Positions 20,694-29,822 are shown, numbered from the stretch's first letter. The stretch: DNA of 64,000 nucleotides from Bacteroidales bacterium (GCA_012522795.1 JAAYJT010000011.1:17285-81284), one strand, 5' to 3'. Program-made: numbers and translations. Notes: generated by a model not told the origin, from the sequence alone.

Positions 20694-21242
20694 ATGGATA
20701 CAAAAACATCAAAAACTCTTTCAATTATCGCGGCAAGTGTAATTTTGATTGCTTCTTTTATGCCTTGGACCAAATCAATTTTTGATACTAGCTCTTCATT
20801 TTGGAGGTTGTTGTTATTTAGCATAAAACATATAAATAGTCTTGGTGATTTAATCTCTATTATCATAATTGCTATTCCTATCTGCTCAGGGTTAATTATT
20901 ATTATTAATATAAAAACGTTAAATAATAGTAATGATAAAACAAAAACTTTAAAAATGCTTTCAATTATAGTTTTTGTTTTAGAAATAATTACAATGGTTT
21001 ATTACCAAACTAGAAATCCACTTTCGATATTATTTAGCATTATCAATAAACCTGGAATTGGTTTTTATCTTGCACTTATTGGGAATGTTTATTTTTTAAT
21101 TGACTTACTCTTAATCAAAACAGACACCCTAAGAAAATTTACCCCTCCAACGCAAAATAAAATCTTCTGCTCAAATTGTGGCAAGCAATATTATGAAGAT
21201 AGTGACGGGCAATTTTGTGAAGAATGTGGCGAAAAACTTTAA
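20694..21242 (+). CDS. Membrane protein with C-terminal zinc ribbon
   Basis: A 182-residue protein with about four hydrophobic segments (roughly residues 8-26, 50-72, 88-104 and 124-142) and a C-terminal zinc ribbon with Cys159, Cys162, Cys175 and Cys178 (CSNCG...CEECGEKL). I do not recognise a named family. It opens the AT-rich island and shares the zinc-ribbon plus membrane theme with two other proteins here. It may organise a membrane complex, but no activity can be assigned. A short frame follows 10 nt after the stop. Confidence 0.65.
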   Translation: MDTKTSKTLSIIAASVILIASFMPWTKSIFDTSSSFWRLLLFSIKHINSLGDLISIIIIAIPICSGLIIIINIKTLNNSNDKTKTLKMLSIIVFVLEIITMVYYQTRNPLSILFSIINKPGIGFYLALIGNVYFLIDLLLIKTDTLRKFTPPTQNKIFCSNCGKQYYEDSDGQFCEECGEKL

Positions 21243-21252
21243 ATTATTTGAA

Positions 21253-21561
21253 GTGAACGACAATCAAAAATTCGAAACAGCAGTGACTATGATTGGTGCT
21301 ACCTTGTTAATAAAATCACAATTAGCAAATTTTTATTCGACAGATTGTGAAACCATGACCAATCCATTTGGTAATACAGGTTTTTCACTTCCTGTAACAA
21401 AATACAACGATGCTCTTAATAATGGATTACTCTATTTGGGATTAGTATTGGCTGTAATAGGAAGCTTTATTAACACTGATGATACAAAAAGCAACTCAGC
21501 CACAGCCTTCAAACACATAAAAGAGCAAATTCTGCTTAGAGTGCAGGGAAATACAAACTGA
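21253..21561 (+). CDS. Small hypothetical membrane protein, start uncertain
   Basis: This short frame encodes about 102 residues from a GTG at 21253, 10 nt after the preceding stop; an internal ATG lies at 21289. It has two hydrophobic stretches (AVTMIGATLLI and LLYLGLVLAVIGSFI). The frame extends back to 21178, but that part overlaps the zinc ribbon of the previous gene. It is not recognisable by family. It may be a real small membrane protein or a remnant. I rate it as possible only. Confidence 0.4.
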   Translation: MNDNQKFETAVTMIGATLLIKSQLANFYSTDCETMTNPFGNTGFSLPVTKYNDALNNGLLYLGLVLAVIGSFINTDDTKSNSATAFKHIKEQILLRVQGNTN

Positions 21562-21620
21562 TAATAGTTGGTTCTATTGAGAATAATGTGGTAAAAAACT
21601 TTTACATTTAATTAATTATT

Positions 21621-23543
21621 ATGAAAACCTGTAAAGAATGTGGAATAGAGTATGATGACTACAAGAAGTTCTGCAAAAAATGCGGAAGCGCTCTTACCGA
21701 AAAGAAAAAGATTGAAACAATGGAGACAGTCAAGAAATTGGTTTTTGAAGAACGACTCAAAGCCGACCCTTTGAATTTAGAAATTCTGAAAGAATTTTCT
21801 CTTTTTCTATTAGAAAACAGGATGTTTATTGACACCATTAATATTTCGTTGAGAATACTGGCTATTGATGAGAATGATCTGATAACCAAAAAAACACTGA
21901 CTAAAGCTTATTTAATGTTAAATGAGTATGAGAAAGCAATTGAAAGTGCAGAACAACTAGTGTCTGAAAAGCCTGATGACACTGAACTATTGAAAATACT
22001 TATTAATGAATTGTATGCGCACGGCAAATATGAGAAAGCAATTTTGTATTGTGACAAGTTATTGGCTCTCGAGCCACTTAATAACAAAATCCTGCATACG
22101 AAAGCTCTATCCTTGCTACTATCAGCTCAAATTGTCGAAGCATCACATATTTTTGCCAAACTTAAAAAAGAAGGATTTAAGGATTTGCAAACCCTCATTT
22201 ATGCAGGTATTAATTGCATTTTAAGTAATGAGTTTGAAGCTGCCATTGAAATTTTTAATCCGGTATTATCCGATAAAGAATCGTCAAATTCTGATATGGA
22301 CATTAACCGTGGCTTTTTATTTATGGCTTTTTGTCTAAGCCAATTTGAAAACACATTGGTAGAAGTTGATGAGTGGTTGTCAAAAATTGATTTTCAGATT
22401 TTACAGAAAAATCGTCATCCCTTGGATGTTCAAACTTATTTAAAATTAACAACATCAGTTTTTGAATTAACATTTGCTAGAAAAAAACTAGTTTTAAGTC
22501 GTTATAAGATTGAGAATTTTATACATAAGTATCTTGATAGCAAAAGCAGTTATCTTGCTTTTTATTCAAAGGATTTGCAGGCTGAATTGTGGTATAAGAT
22601 ATCATTAATACAAGCTGAGATGAGATTATTTGATGAAGCAAAGCAATTACTGAATAAATCTATAGCTTTAATGCCCTTAAAAACTGAGTACAGCAAAACA
22701 ATTACAGAAGTCAGTCAATTACACGAAGATAAAAAAAGGTTAAGAAAAAAGGAAACAATCATTATATTGAGTATAGTGACTGCTCTGCTTTTAATAGTTT
22801 ATGCCTCTGTTTATTTTATTAAGCGTCAAAAAGAAAATAAAGCTTGGAAGGTTGCTACCGCTGAAAGAACACTGGAACAATACAAGTCTTACATCGAAAA
22901 GTATCCTAAAGGAAAATACACCGATGAGGCAAGAAATAAATTAGTGGTATCTGACAACAGAGATGGCAAAACATATAAGATTGATAAAATAGGGCAACGA
23001 TGGTGGATGACAGAAAACCTAAACGTTGCCCATTTTCGCAACGGCGACCCTATACCGCATATAAAAACAGATGAAGAATGGATATTAGCTGGAAAACAAG
23101 GACAAGCCGCATGGTGCTATTACGATAATGACCCTGCAAACGGGGAAATCTACGGCAAGCTCTACAACTGGTACGCTGTTAATGACTCCAGAGGTTTAGC
23201 ACCAGTGGGCTACCATATTCCAAGTGATGCAGAGTGGTTAGAATTAATTGATAATCTTGGTATCAATGCCGGAGGAAAATTAAAAGAAATCGGCACGAAA
23301 CACTGGAATAGCCCAAACACTGGTGCAACTAACGAAACCGGCTTTTTGGCGTTTCCGGGTGGTTACCGTGGTAGCGATGGCTATTTTTATTACATTGGAA
23401 GCAACGGTTACTGGTGGAGTTCTACTGGGTTCTCTTCAGAGAATGCCTGGTACTGGGATGTGGGCTTCGATCACGAAGACGTATATTACAGCAACTACGG
23501 CTTAAAGACGGACGGCAATAGCGTAAGGTGCTTTAGGGATTAA
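21621..23543 (+). CDS. Zinc ribbon - TPR - transmembrane - FISUMP domain protein
   Basis: A 640-residue modular protein. Residues 4-21 form a zinc ribbon (Cys4, Cys7, Cys18, Cys21), followed by TPR-like helices (about 30-370), one membrane segment (about 378-400) and a C-terminal FISUMP domain (Fibrobacter succinogenes major paralogous domain, about 447-640). The latter shows its Trp/Tyr-rich pattern (RWWMTENL, GYHIPSDAEW, YWWSSTG and the end SVRCFRD). The topology implied is a cytoplasmic zinc-ribbon/TPR part and an exported C-type-lectin-like part. The DNA of the FISUMP part is visibly richer in G and C than the TPR part, suggesting domain joining. The function is unknown; binding of an external ligand is an inference. 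Confidence 0.8.
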   Translation: MKTCKECGIEYDDYKKFCKKCGSALTEKKKIETMETVKKLVFEERLKADPLNLEILKEFSLFLLENRMFIDTINISLRILAIDENDLITKKTLTKAYLMLNEYEKAIESAEQLVSEKPDDTELLKILINELYAHGKYEKAILYCDKLLALEPLNNKILHTKALSLLLSAQIVEASHIFAKLKKEGFKDLQTLIYAGINCILSNEFEAAIEIFNPVLSDKESSNSDMDINRGFLFMAFCLSQFENTLVEVDEWLSKIDFQILQKNRHPLDVQTYLKLTTSVFELTFARKKLVLSRYKIENFIHKYLDSKSSYLAFYSKDLQAELWYKISLIQAEMRLFDEAKQLLNKSIALMPLKTEYSKTITEVSQLHEDKKRLRKKETIIILSIVTALLLIVYASVYFIKRQKENKAWKVATAERTLEQYKSYIEKYPKGKYTDEARNKLVVSDNRDGKTYKIDKIGQRWWMTENLNVAHFRNGDPIPHIKTDEEWILAGKQGQAAWCYYDNDPANGEIYGKLYNWYAVNDSRGLAPVGYHIPSDAEWLELIDNLGINAGGKLKEIGTKHWNSPNTGATNETGFLAFPGGYRGSDGYFYYIGSNGYWWSSTGFSSENAWYWDVGFDHEDVYYSNYGLKTDGNSVRCFRD

Positions 23544-23852
23544 ATTATTTGGTTATTTGAGAGATTTGATTATTTAAGGGGGATGCAAGGGATTAGGCTT
23601 CTGTCGAAAAAAATGAAAAAACAAATCCTCATTCGATTATTTGTAGATTTCAATATATTTGCAATGTAAAGAATTTGTGGCAGGACAATCATACATTTTC
23701 ACACATTTAATAGAAAGGTCAGTTGACTATTCACAAAGCCCGATTGAACGTTTGGTAAATAAAATTAAAAAAATAAATTAAAAAGATAAAATCGACAAAA
23801 ACTGATAACTTTGTGCGAGTATTTACTAGCCATCAAACGTATTATAAAGACA
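23544..23852 (+). other. Intergenic region with promoter-like -7 boxes
   Basis: A 309-nt AT-rich spacer. It holds a TATATTTG box (23654-23661) and a TAACTTTG box (23806-23813). The second lies 39 nt before the ATG of the GIY-YIG gene and probably contributes to its promoter; no well-spaced -33 element is evident for either. No RNA gene or mobile element is seen. Confidence 0.45.
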
Positions 23853-24794
23853 ATGACAACAGAAGAAGTAATCAAATTGTTAAGAGAACGAGAAACTGAT
23901 TTCCTAAAAACAAAGACATTTTCACAATTACCTGGCATTTATGCATTTTTCTTTATTGGAAGTGAGTTTCCTGTTTTTTGTGAATCAGTTACTAAACATC
24001 AAATCATTTACATTGGAAAAACTGAATCCAGTCAAGAAGCAAGAGATGCTAAAACACATTTTACAACCGGCAAGACTGGTAGTTCGACAGTTAGAAAATC
24101 AATAGGTTCACTTTTATGCTCCATTAAAAATCTGAATCCAATACCCAGAAACAATACTGATTACGAGGAAGGACGATTCAGTCATTTCAAGTTTGACGAA
24201 TCAAGCGAAGAATTTATTACAGACTGGATGAAAAATAATTTGGCTCTATCGTTTTATGAATTTCCAAAGTCAAAAAAAGAAATTGAAGATTTAGAGACTG
24301 AAATTATTAATCAATTGGTCCCAATCCTAAATATTTCTAAGAATCCAAAAAATCCCTTTAAAGACGTTCTTCAACAATTAAGAAAGAATTGTGCTTTAAT
24401 TGCAGCAAAAGAGTTTTTAAAAAATGAAACCATTATAAAAAATAATATTTATAAATCACAAAAATCATTTACTATGAGCACAACAGGAAAGTATATAGAT
24501 TTATGGACCAAAAGACGGGAACAGATAAAAAAGATGCTAAAAGTTTCACAAACAAAACAATCTTTACAATTATCTTCAGAAGAATTTAAACGTGTTGGGA
24601 ATCGACAAAGCTATGCATTCAATCTGGAATTTTTAAATGGGACTGTCAGCAACAATATTGGAGGATCAGCAGTCGCAAGAGATTTGGCAAAAGTCCTTGA
24701 AAACTCAGCTGAAATTCGTGAAATCTTAAAAGTTGGTCATTTTAAAATTAATATGGATAGACAATTTTGTTTATGGATAGAGAAGAAATTTTAA
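23853..24794 (+). CDS. GIY-YIG nuclease-like protein 1
   Basis: A 313-residue protein with a GIY-YIG domain in its N-terminal half: GIY at 28-30, YIG at 53-55 in IIYIGKTE, and a candidate metal-binding Glu150 with the closing Asn160 in LETEIINQLVPILN. The C-terminal half (about 165-313) has no recognised domain. The frame stays open upstream to a TTG at 23811, but this overlaps a TAACTTTG promoter box, so the ATG at 23853 is chosen. GIY-YIG domains cut DNA in repair, homing and defence systems. Its position next to a second GIY-YIG protein in an accessory island is notable. Confidence 0.75.
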   Translation: MTTEEVIKLLRERETDFLKTKTFSQLPGIYAFFFIGSEFPVFCESVTKHQIIYIGKTESSQEARDAKTHFTTGKTGSSTVRKSIGSLLCSIKNLNPIPRNNTDYEEGRFSHFKFDESSEEFITDWMKNNLALSFYEFPKSKKEIEDLETEIINQLVPILNISKNPKNPFKDVLQQLRKNCALIAAKEFLKNETIIKNNIYKSQKSFTMSTTGKYIDLWTKRREQIKKMLKVSQTKQSLQLSSEEFKRVGNRQSYAFNLEFLNGTVSNNIGGSAVARDLAKVLENSAEIREILKVGHFKINMDRQFCLWIEKKF

Positions 24795-24939
24795 ATAATC
24801 AGATTAACTACGGATTTGCTTAATTCTGGGCTATACTTTAATATTTGCTGTAAATCATTTTTTTAACATTTAATAATATATAATGAGTAAAATCACTGAT
24901 TCATTTATAATTCATATAAAAAATATAAACTAGTATAAT

Positions 24940-25278
24940 ATGAAAAATAAGAATGATGAGAATAATGCAAATTCTGCAATAGGAGAAGGCATGGCTATAG
25001 GATGTCTTTCCGGTACTATTACTTCTGTGCTATGTATTATTGTCGGCATATTATTAAGTTCTACTGTGATTGGAATACTTATAGGAGGTCCTTTAATAAT
25101 ATATGGTTTATTTGGTCCATTTTATGGAATGTATCGAGGATTAGGCGCACTCAAAGGCATCTGTCCCTATTGTGGTTATGAAATTTCCAGCCCATATGCT
25201 GTAAAATCAATGAAGTGTCCTATCTGCAAAAATCGAGTTATTATTAAAGATAATAAATTTATTAAAATCAATAAATAA
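24940..25278 (+). CDS. Small membrane protein with zinc ribbon
   Basis: A 112-residue protein with a Gly-rich hydrophobic region (about residues 19-66, probably two membrane segments) and a C-terminal zinc ribbon (Cys75, Cys78, Cys93, Cys96). The family is not recognised. It is followed after 7 nt by a lipoprotein gene, so the two are very likely cotranscribed. It is the third zinc-ribbon membrane protein in this island. Confidence 0.65.
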   Translation: MKNKNDENNANSAIGEGMAIGCLSGTITSVLCIIVGILLSSTVIGILIGGPLIIYGLFGPFYGMYRGLGALKGICPYCGYEISSPYAVKSMKCPICKNRVIIKDNKFIKINK

Positions 25279-25285
25279 TAATACT

Positions 25286-25975
25286 ATGAGAATCATTCTT
25301 ATTCTTATTGCTATCGTCGTATCATTGATTAGTTGTGGAGATTCAAAAAAAGAAGAAGCATTATATAATCAAATTAATGAGCTTGAATTGAAACTTGATT
25401 ATTATAGAAATGGTGTTGAAAGAATATATACCAATATTAATAATTGTATAGATCAAGAACAAACTGAACAAGCCAAGGAATTAATTCATGAGTTAGAAGA
25501 GAATTTTTCATACTGTAATATATTTCATAAAATTGATAGTATAAAAAATATTATTAGACTTATTGAGTTAAGAAACTTTGAAGCCCATCCTATAAGAGCA
25601 GAAAAGGAAGAAATAAAAGTAGAAGAAAAAACAAGAATTGATGAAGAAGAGCAGAAAACGTTTGCAAAAAGTCTTTTTTTAAAAGTATATGCTCAGGCTT
25701 ACTCAGATGGTTATTTGTCTTGTAATATATTCCTTGCTGATTTAAAAGGAAATACATATTCCATGATTGGTGGGGAGCTGGATTATAAAGTATATGACAT
25801 AACTGGCTCAATTATTAAAACTTATGCGAATAGCAATATCACAACTGTAGGTGATGCAATTTACATAGATATTCCTTTGGGTATTAGTGCATTAAGTAGA
25901 GCAAGGTTTGTGGAATTTGAGTATATAAATTACAAAGGCGAAACATTTAAATCTAGTAAGACGGCTATTGAATAA
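25286..25975 (+). CDS. Predicted coiled-coil lipoprotein
   Basis: A 229-residue protein with a lipoprotein signal (residues 1-17, lipobox SLISC) followed by a charged helical region rich in Glu and Lys (about residues 22-130, partly coiled coil) and a C-terminal beta-rich segment (about 130-229). No family is recognised. It is 7 nt downstream of the small zinc-ribbon membrane protein, and the pair probably forms one operon with a cell-envelope location. Confidence 0.65.
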   Translation: MRIILILIAIVVSLISCGDSKKEEALYNQINELELKLDYYRNGVERIYTNINNCIDQEQTEQAKELIHELEENFSYCNIFHKIDSIKNIIRLIELRNFEAHPIRAEKEEIKVEEKTRIDEEEQKTFAKSLFLKVYAQAYSDGYLSCNIFLADLKGNTYSMIGGELDYKVYDITGSIIKTYANSNITTVGDAIYIDIPLGISALSRARFVEFEYINYKGETFKSSKTAIE

Positions 25976-25992
25976 TATTTAATCGTTAGGAC

Positions 25993-26010
25993 TTTTGCAA
26001 TCTTGCAAAA
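25993..26010. repeat. Perfect short palindrome after the lipoprotein gene
   Basis: TTTTGCAA (25993-26000) and TTGCAAAA (26003-26010) form a perfect inverted repeat with a 2-nt centre, 17 nt after the lipoprotein stop. No T-tract follows, so it is not a classic terminator. It could be a protein-binding site or a recombination remnant. The rest of 25976-26190 shows nothing recognisable. Confidence 0.5.
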
Positions 26011-26190
26011 TACGTTGGATAACAGCAAGGCTATATGCAATAAAGGTTCCAATAGTAAATCAAGCACTTTGTCCTGCTCAAACTTCTGCACGGATGGAAA
26101 AGTTAGTAGCACACTATCCCTTATTGCTTTTACTCTCAACCATTATGTAAAACTCGGCTACTACAGTTTTAAATCTATAAAACACAAATA

Positions 26191-26847
26191 ATGCCAACGA
26201 AAATAGTAGAGATATTTAATCACTTTGGACTTACCATTCATGGCCAGGTTAAATGGAACGAAGAAATTAATTCAAACAAGTATGGCGTTTATGTTGTCGC
26301 ATTGACAAATGACATAAATAAATTAATAACCTTAGATAAAGCTAATTTCAACGACAATGCAATTAATAATTGGATTGAGTTAATTAAAACTAGTGGTAAG
26401 GCACTGTTAGTTGACGGAGAACTTGCTACAACAGATTTAATAAAGAAGCGACTTTCGCAATTTTGGTTTTCTGACGAAACAATTTTATATATTGGAAAAG
26501 CTGGACCGACAATGAGTCGAACACTAAAAGCACGAGTAAAAGAATTTTATAAAACAAAATTGGGTTGTGACAAAAAACATGCAGGCGGTCATTGGCTTAA
26601 TACTTTGCAAAACCTTTCTTCCTTAAATATTTTTTACTCTGAAACAAATCCTGACATTGAGGAAAATATGATAAAATATTTTTGTGAGCATGTTTCTGAT
26701 GAATCAAAATCAAAATTATTTGACACCATAAATTGTTTCCCATTTGCAAACAAAGAAATAAATAAAAGCACTCGTAAGAAACATGGCTTATCAAACCAAA
26801 CGATAAATTGTGGTAGTAACTGGAAGAAGTTGTATATTAGGGACTAA
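26191..26847 (+). CDS. GIY-YIG nuclease-like protein 2
   Basis: A 218-residue protein. GVY (32-34) and YIG (100-102, in ILYIGKAG) are the two halves of a GIY-YIG core separated by an unusually long insert of about 65 residues. Arg115 in LKARV and a Glu in DIEENMI could complete the active site, and HAGGHW (130-135) is a distinctive conserved-looking motif. This subtype is known as a stand-alone hypothetical GIY-YIG protein; its substrate is unknown. It ends the accessory island before the maf gene on the opposite strand. Confidence 0.7.
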   Translation: MPTKIVEIFNHFGLTIHGQVKWNEEINSNKYGVYVVALTNDINKLITLDKANFNDNAINNWIELIKTSGKALLVDGELATTDLIKKRLSQFWFSDETILYIGKAGPTMSRTLKARVKEFYKTKLGCDKKHAGGHWLNTLQNLSSLNIFYSETNPDIEENMIKYFCEHVSDESKSKLFDTINCFPFANKEINKSTRKKHGLSNQTINCGSNWKKLYIRD

Positions 26848-27133
26848 GCTGCACACCATTACGGTGATGCTGCTACTTACAATTGGCTTCGGTTTTTTGG
26901 GAAAGAACAATGAGAGAATAAAATTATACCGATTGGGAAATTATAACAGAAGAATTATCGATCCGCTCAATTGTTCTGAATTTTTTAACCACCGGCATAA
27001 TATACAAAGCAGTTTGGACTATTTTGTAAATACAAATCGTATAATAAGCGAAGTTTCAGAATTGAATAAGTGACTTAATATTGATTTGCAATAGTTTTCA
27101 CAATAAGCATTTTGTATTGTTCAATATATCAGG

Positions 27134-27730
27134 TCAGATAATTTCACAGAACTTCAATAATTCTTTATAAACCCTCTGAATTGGCAATCCCATCACGTTT
27201 TGATATGAACCGATAATTTTCCCTATACTGGCATATCCTATCCATTCCTGAATAGCGTAGGCTCCTGCTTTATCGAAAGGCTTAAAGTGGCTAACATAAT
27301 ATTCAATTTCATCATCGTGCAGTGAATTGAAAAATACTTCAGTACACTCGTGGAATATATGTGATTTCCGGGCTGAGCGAAGGCAAACTCCTGTAATTAC
27401 ATCATGCTTCTTTCCTGAAAGTGTTTTTAAAGTTTGGCGTGCTTCTTCCGCATCTTTTGGTTTACCGATATTTTTTCCATCAATCCAGACTATTGTATCA
27501 GCTGTGATAAGAATAGTTTTATCATCAGTGAATATATCATCAAATGCCTGTGATTTGCGTTCGCACAAAAAAACTGCAATTTTCTCTTTTTGTAGGTGCG
27601 GCGGATAGTCTTCCCCGATATTTCTGGCTATAACCTCAAAGTTTAACCCCAGTTTACGAAGAAGAAGCTGACGGCGCGGAGAATTTGATCCAAGAATAAT
27701 ACGGAAAGAATTGAGTTTTTGGATTAACAT
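27134..27730 (-). CDS. maf: Maf-family nucleoside triphosphate pyrophosphatase
   Basis: A 198-residue Maf protein, starting with the diagnostic IILGSNSPRRQLLL and containing ITADTIV and GKPKDAEEA. Family members hydrolyse dTTP, UTP or modified nucleotides and so limit their incorporation. The ubiA-like gene lies 77 nt upstream on the same strand; the two are typically neighbours in Bacteroidota. Just 3' of maf is the accessory island. Confidence 0.93.
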   Translation of the reverse strand: MLIQKLNSFRIILGSNSPRRQLLLRKLGLNFEVIARNIGEDYPPHLQKEKIAVFLCERKSQAFDDIFTDDKTILITADTIVWIDGKNIGKPKDAEEARQTLKTLSGKKHDVITGVCLRSARKSHIFHECTEVFFNSLHDDEIEYYVSHFKPFDKAGAYAIQEWIGYASIGKIIGSYQNVMGLPIQRVYKELLKFCEII

Positions 27731-27807
27731 ATGTGTTTGAATATCAGTGGTGTGAATATGTGTTTGATGTTTTAGGGGTTATTGTTCTAACCAGAGTTGC
27801 GATATAT

Positions 27808-28842
27808 TTACTGCAAAAATATGATTTCCAGTTTAAAAAGCTGAATTCCAAGCAGTCCTGCCACCATAACTATTTTTGCAATGTTTCCGGCGAACCTGAA
27901 ATCTTTGGTGGTTTTTGAATGTAAGGTCAAAGTCAGCAAATAGACAAATAACGCCTGAACTGTTATCAGATAATAAAAAAACAAGATTCTGAAATCATGC
28001 GTAAACATTAAATATTGGGCAAATGCCAGTACTATGATTGAAAAAACTATCAAGGTAAAAATGATGTTTTTTGTGACTTTAATCCCCAGCGTCAAAGGCA
28101 GAGTTTGACAGCCAGCGGCACTGTCGCCGTCAATATCTTCAATGTCCTTGATCATCTCCCGGATCAATGTTACGACAAATGCAAAAATGGCATAGAACCA
28201 GACTGATACATTAATAATAGTATTGATTGATTTTGCTGATATCAGAAATTCAGGATTCTGAGCTTTTGTCATAAAAAAGTTAAACAGCCATACCAACAAT
28301 ACCGGCATTGCCGAAAGTAATGAAACCACAAGATTGCCTATCAATACCATACGTTTATACTGCATTGAATACATCCATAGTAATCCTGCAGTTACAGGAA
28401 AAATAAACCCAAGGCTCAGAGCTGAGACTCTGTGAGCAACATGAAAACCGGCTGCTACCCCTATTATATTTAAAATCCAGTATAAATATAAACCCTGCTT
28501 TTTGCTGATAAACCTGCCGATTATAACACGCTCAGGCTTATTGATAATATCAATTTCAACATCAAAATAATCGTTTATGATGTATCCTGCAGCAGCAATC
28601 AGAATGGTAGAAATTAATAGAATGCCAAAATTTATCCCTGACATGGAAATGAATGGGATTCCGGCTATTTCAGCAAAAGGTATGATGAGAAAATACTGGA
28701 GTAATACCTGTGTCAGAATTATAATAAGCAGGTTATGCCAGCGAACAAGACGAAATATCGCTCCAAACAGTCTGATATTATCTTTTTCACCGGTAATATT
28801 TGCTTTTATTGTTCTGCGCACTTTATCAGATTTATTTCTCAA
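27808..28842 (-). CDS. UbiA-family prenyltransferase
   Basis: A 344-residue integral membrane protein with about eight to nine helices and the two Asp-rich prenyl-diphosphate sites: NDYFDVEID and KDIEDIDGD. Similar Bacteroidota proteins are annotated as geranylgeranylglycerol-phosphate geranylgeranyltransferase; they could equally join a prenyl chain to a quinone or other acceptor. The first about 20 residues are charged and lie in the cytoplasm. It lies directly between the EamA gene and maf on the same strand. Confidence 0.85.
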   Translation of the reverse strand: MRNKSDKVRRTIKANITGEKDNIRLFGAIFRLVRWHNLLIIILTQVLLQYFLIIPFAEIAGIPFISMSGINFGILLISTILIAAAGYIINDYFDVEIDIINKPERVIIGRFISKKQGLYLYWILNIIGVAAGFHVAHRVSALSLGFIFPVTAGLLWMYSMQYKRMVLIGNLVVSLLSAMPVLLVWLFNFFMTKAQNPEFLISAKSINTIINVSVWFYAIFAFVVTLIREMIKDIEDIDGDSAAGCQTLPLTLGIKVTKNIIFTLIVFSIIVLAFAQYLMFTHDFRILFFYYLITVQALFVYLLTLTLHSKTTKDFRFAGNIAKIVMVAGLLGIQLFKLEIIFLQ

Positions 28843-28869
28843 TTGAATTGATTTTTAATGTATTGTGTT

Positions 28870-29805
28870 TCAGAGGTCTTTCTTTCTGTTTACAGTTATG
28901 AACCTGTAAATCCCAGTTACACCTGAGTTACGGTTATATTGCGAAAGTACAACTCCAAAAAGAACCAGGGCAATGCCGATTATTTTACGGGTGTCAAAGT
29001 GTTCTTTAAACAGTATATAAGAAGCAATGGCTGTAAAAACAGGAATGAGATTTGAGAAAATATTCGTTTTGCTGATACCAAGGTGTTTTGTTGTAACTGT
29101 GTAAAAGATAAAAGCAAGAGATGATGCAAAAAAAGCCAGCAGAACCAGCGATACAATTAACCTTTGATCAGGAACTACTGTGATGAAAGTTTTGAAATCG
29201 AAAATCAGGAATAAAGGCAAAAAATATAATGCTCCTATGAAATTTTGTGTAGCAATTATGGTGAAAGCCGAATAGTGCGTTGTCAACCGTTTTAATACTA
29301 CCGAATAGCTTACCGCCGAAGCAATTGCAAATATTAGATAAGCAATGCCGGCGGGCGAAGCTGCCATACTCAGGTCGGGTTTGATAAGCATAAGCAGAAT
29401 ACCGGCAAACGAAACGAACATTCCCATAATATTCATCCTGTTCAGTCTTTCATTTAATATCAGTATGCCTGCTATAGGTGTAAAAAGTGGGATCGTGGCT
29501 ATTATTACAGCGCTTATTGTTGGTGAAGTCAGTTTAAGTCCGAAATTCTCACCCAGAAAATAAAAGAATGGATTGAGCAATGATGAGAGCAGGAATAATT
29601 TATAATGCTCCCGGCGGATCTTGTCTTTTTTGATAAATAATTTTGCAATGACCCATAGTATAAATGATGATAATAGCAGACGCAGGAATATGGTTGCAAT
29701 GGGGTCATAATATTCAAATACAATAGTTGACCAAATGAAGGACATGCCCCAGAAAACCATTGATAGCACAGCCAGCAGATAAACGTAAACAGGTGTTTTA
29801 TGCAT
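28870..29805 (-). CDS. EamA/DMT-family transporter
   Basis: A 311-residue protein with ten predicted membrane helices in two EamA repeats, the drug/metabolite transporter layout. The frame stays open up to 29967, but that extension crosses a TACCTTTG promoter box and overlaps the divergent GT9 gene. The ATG at 29805 (MHKTPVYVYLL) starts directly before the first helix and is preferred. It exports small metabolites or amino acids; the substrate is not predictable. The ubiA gene follows 27 nt downstream. Confidence 0.85.
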   Translation of the reverse strand: MHKTPVYVYLLAVLSMVFWGMSFIWSTIVFEYYDPIATIFLRLLLSSFILWVIAKLFIKKDKIRREHYKLFLLSSLLNPFFYFLGENFGLKLTSPTISAVIIATIPLFTPIAGILILNERLNRMNIMGMFVSFAGILLMLIKPDLSMAASPAGIAYLIFAIASAVSYSVVLKRLTTHYSAFTIIATQNFIGALYFLPLFLIFDFKTFITVVPDQRLIVSLVLLAFFASSLAFIFYTVTTKHLGISKTNIFSNLIPVFTAIASYILFKEHFDTRKIIGIALVLFGVVLSQYNRNSGVTGIYRFITVNRKKDL

Positions 29806-29822
29806 AGTTTTCAGAATTGGCG

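Noticed and set aside
21621..23543. FISUMP domain as target of a diversity-generating retroelement.
   Set aside because: No reverse transcriptase, accessory gene or template repeat is visible in the window.
25976..26190. An integron attC-like site (palindrome plus a GTTGGAT motif).
   Set aside because: Only one loose R-box match was found, the hairpin is too short, and there is no integrase or second site.
26810..27073. An 87-codon ORF after the second GIY-YIG gene.
   Set aside because: It partly overlaps that gene, has no recognisable features and no start signal; probably non-coding.
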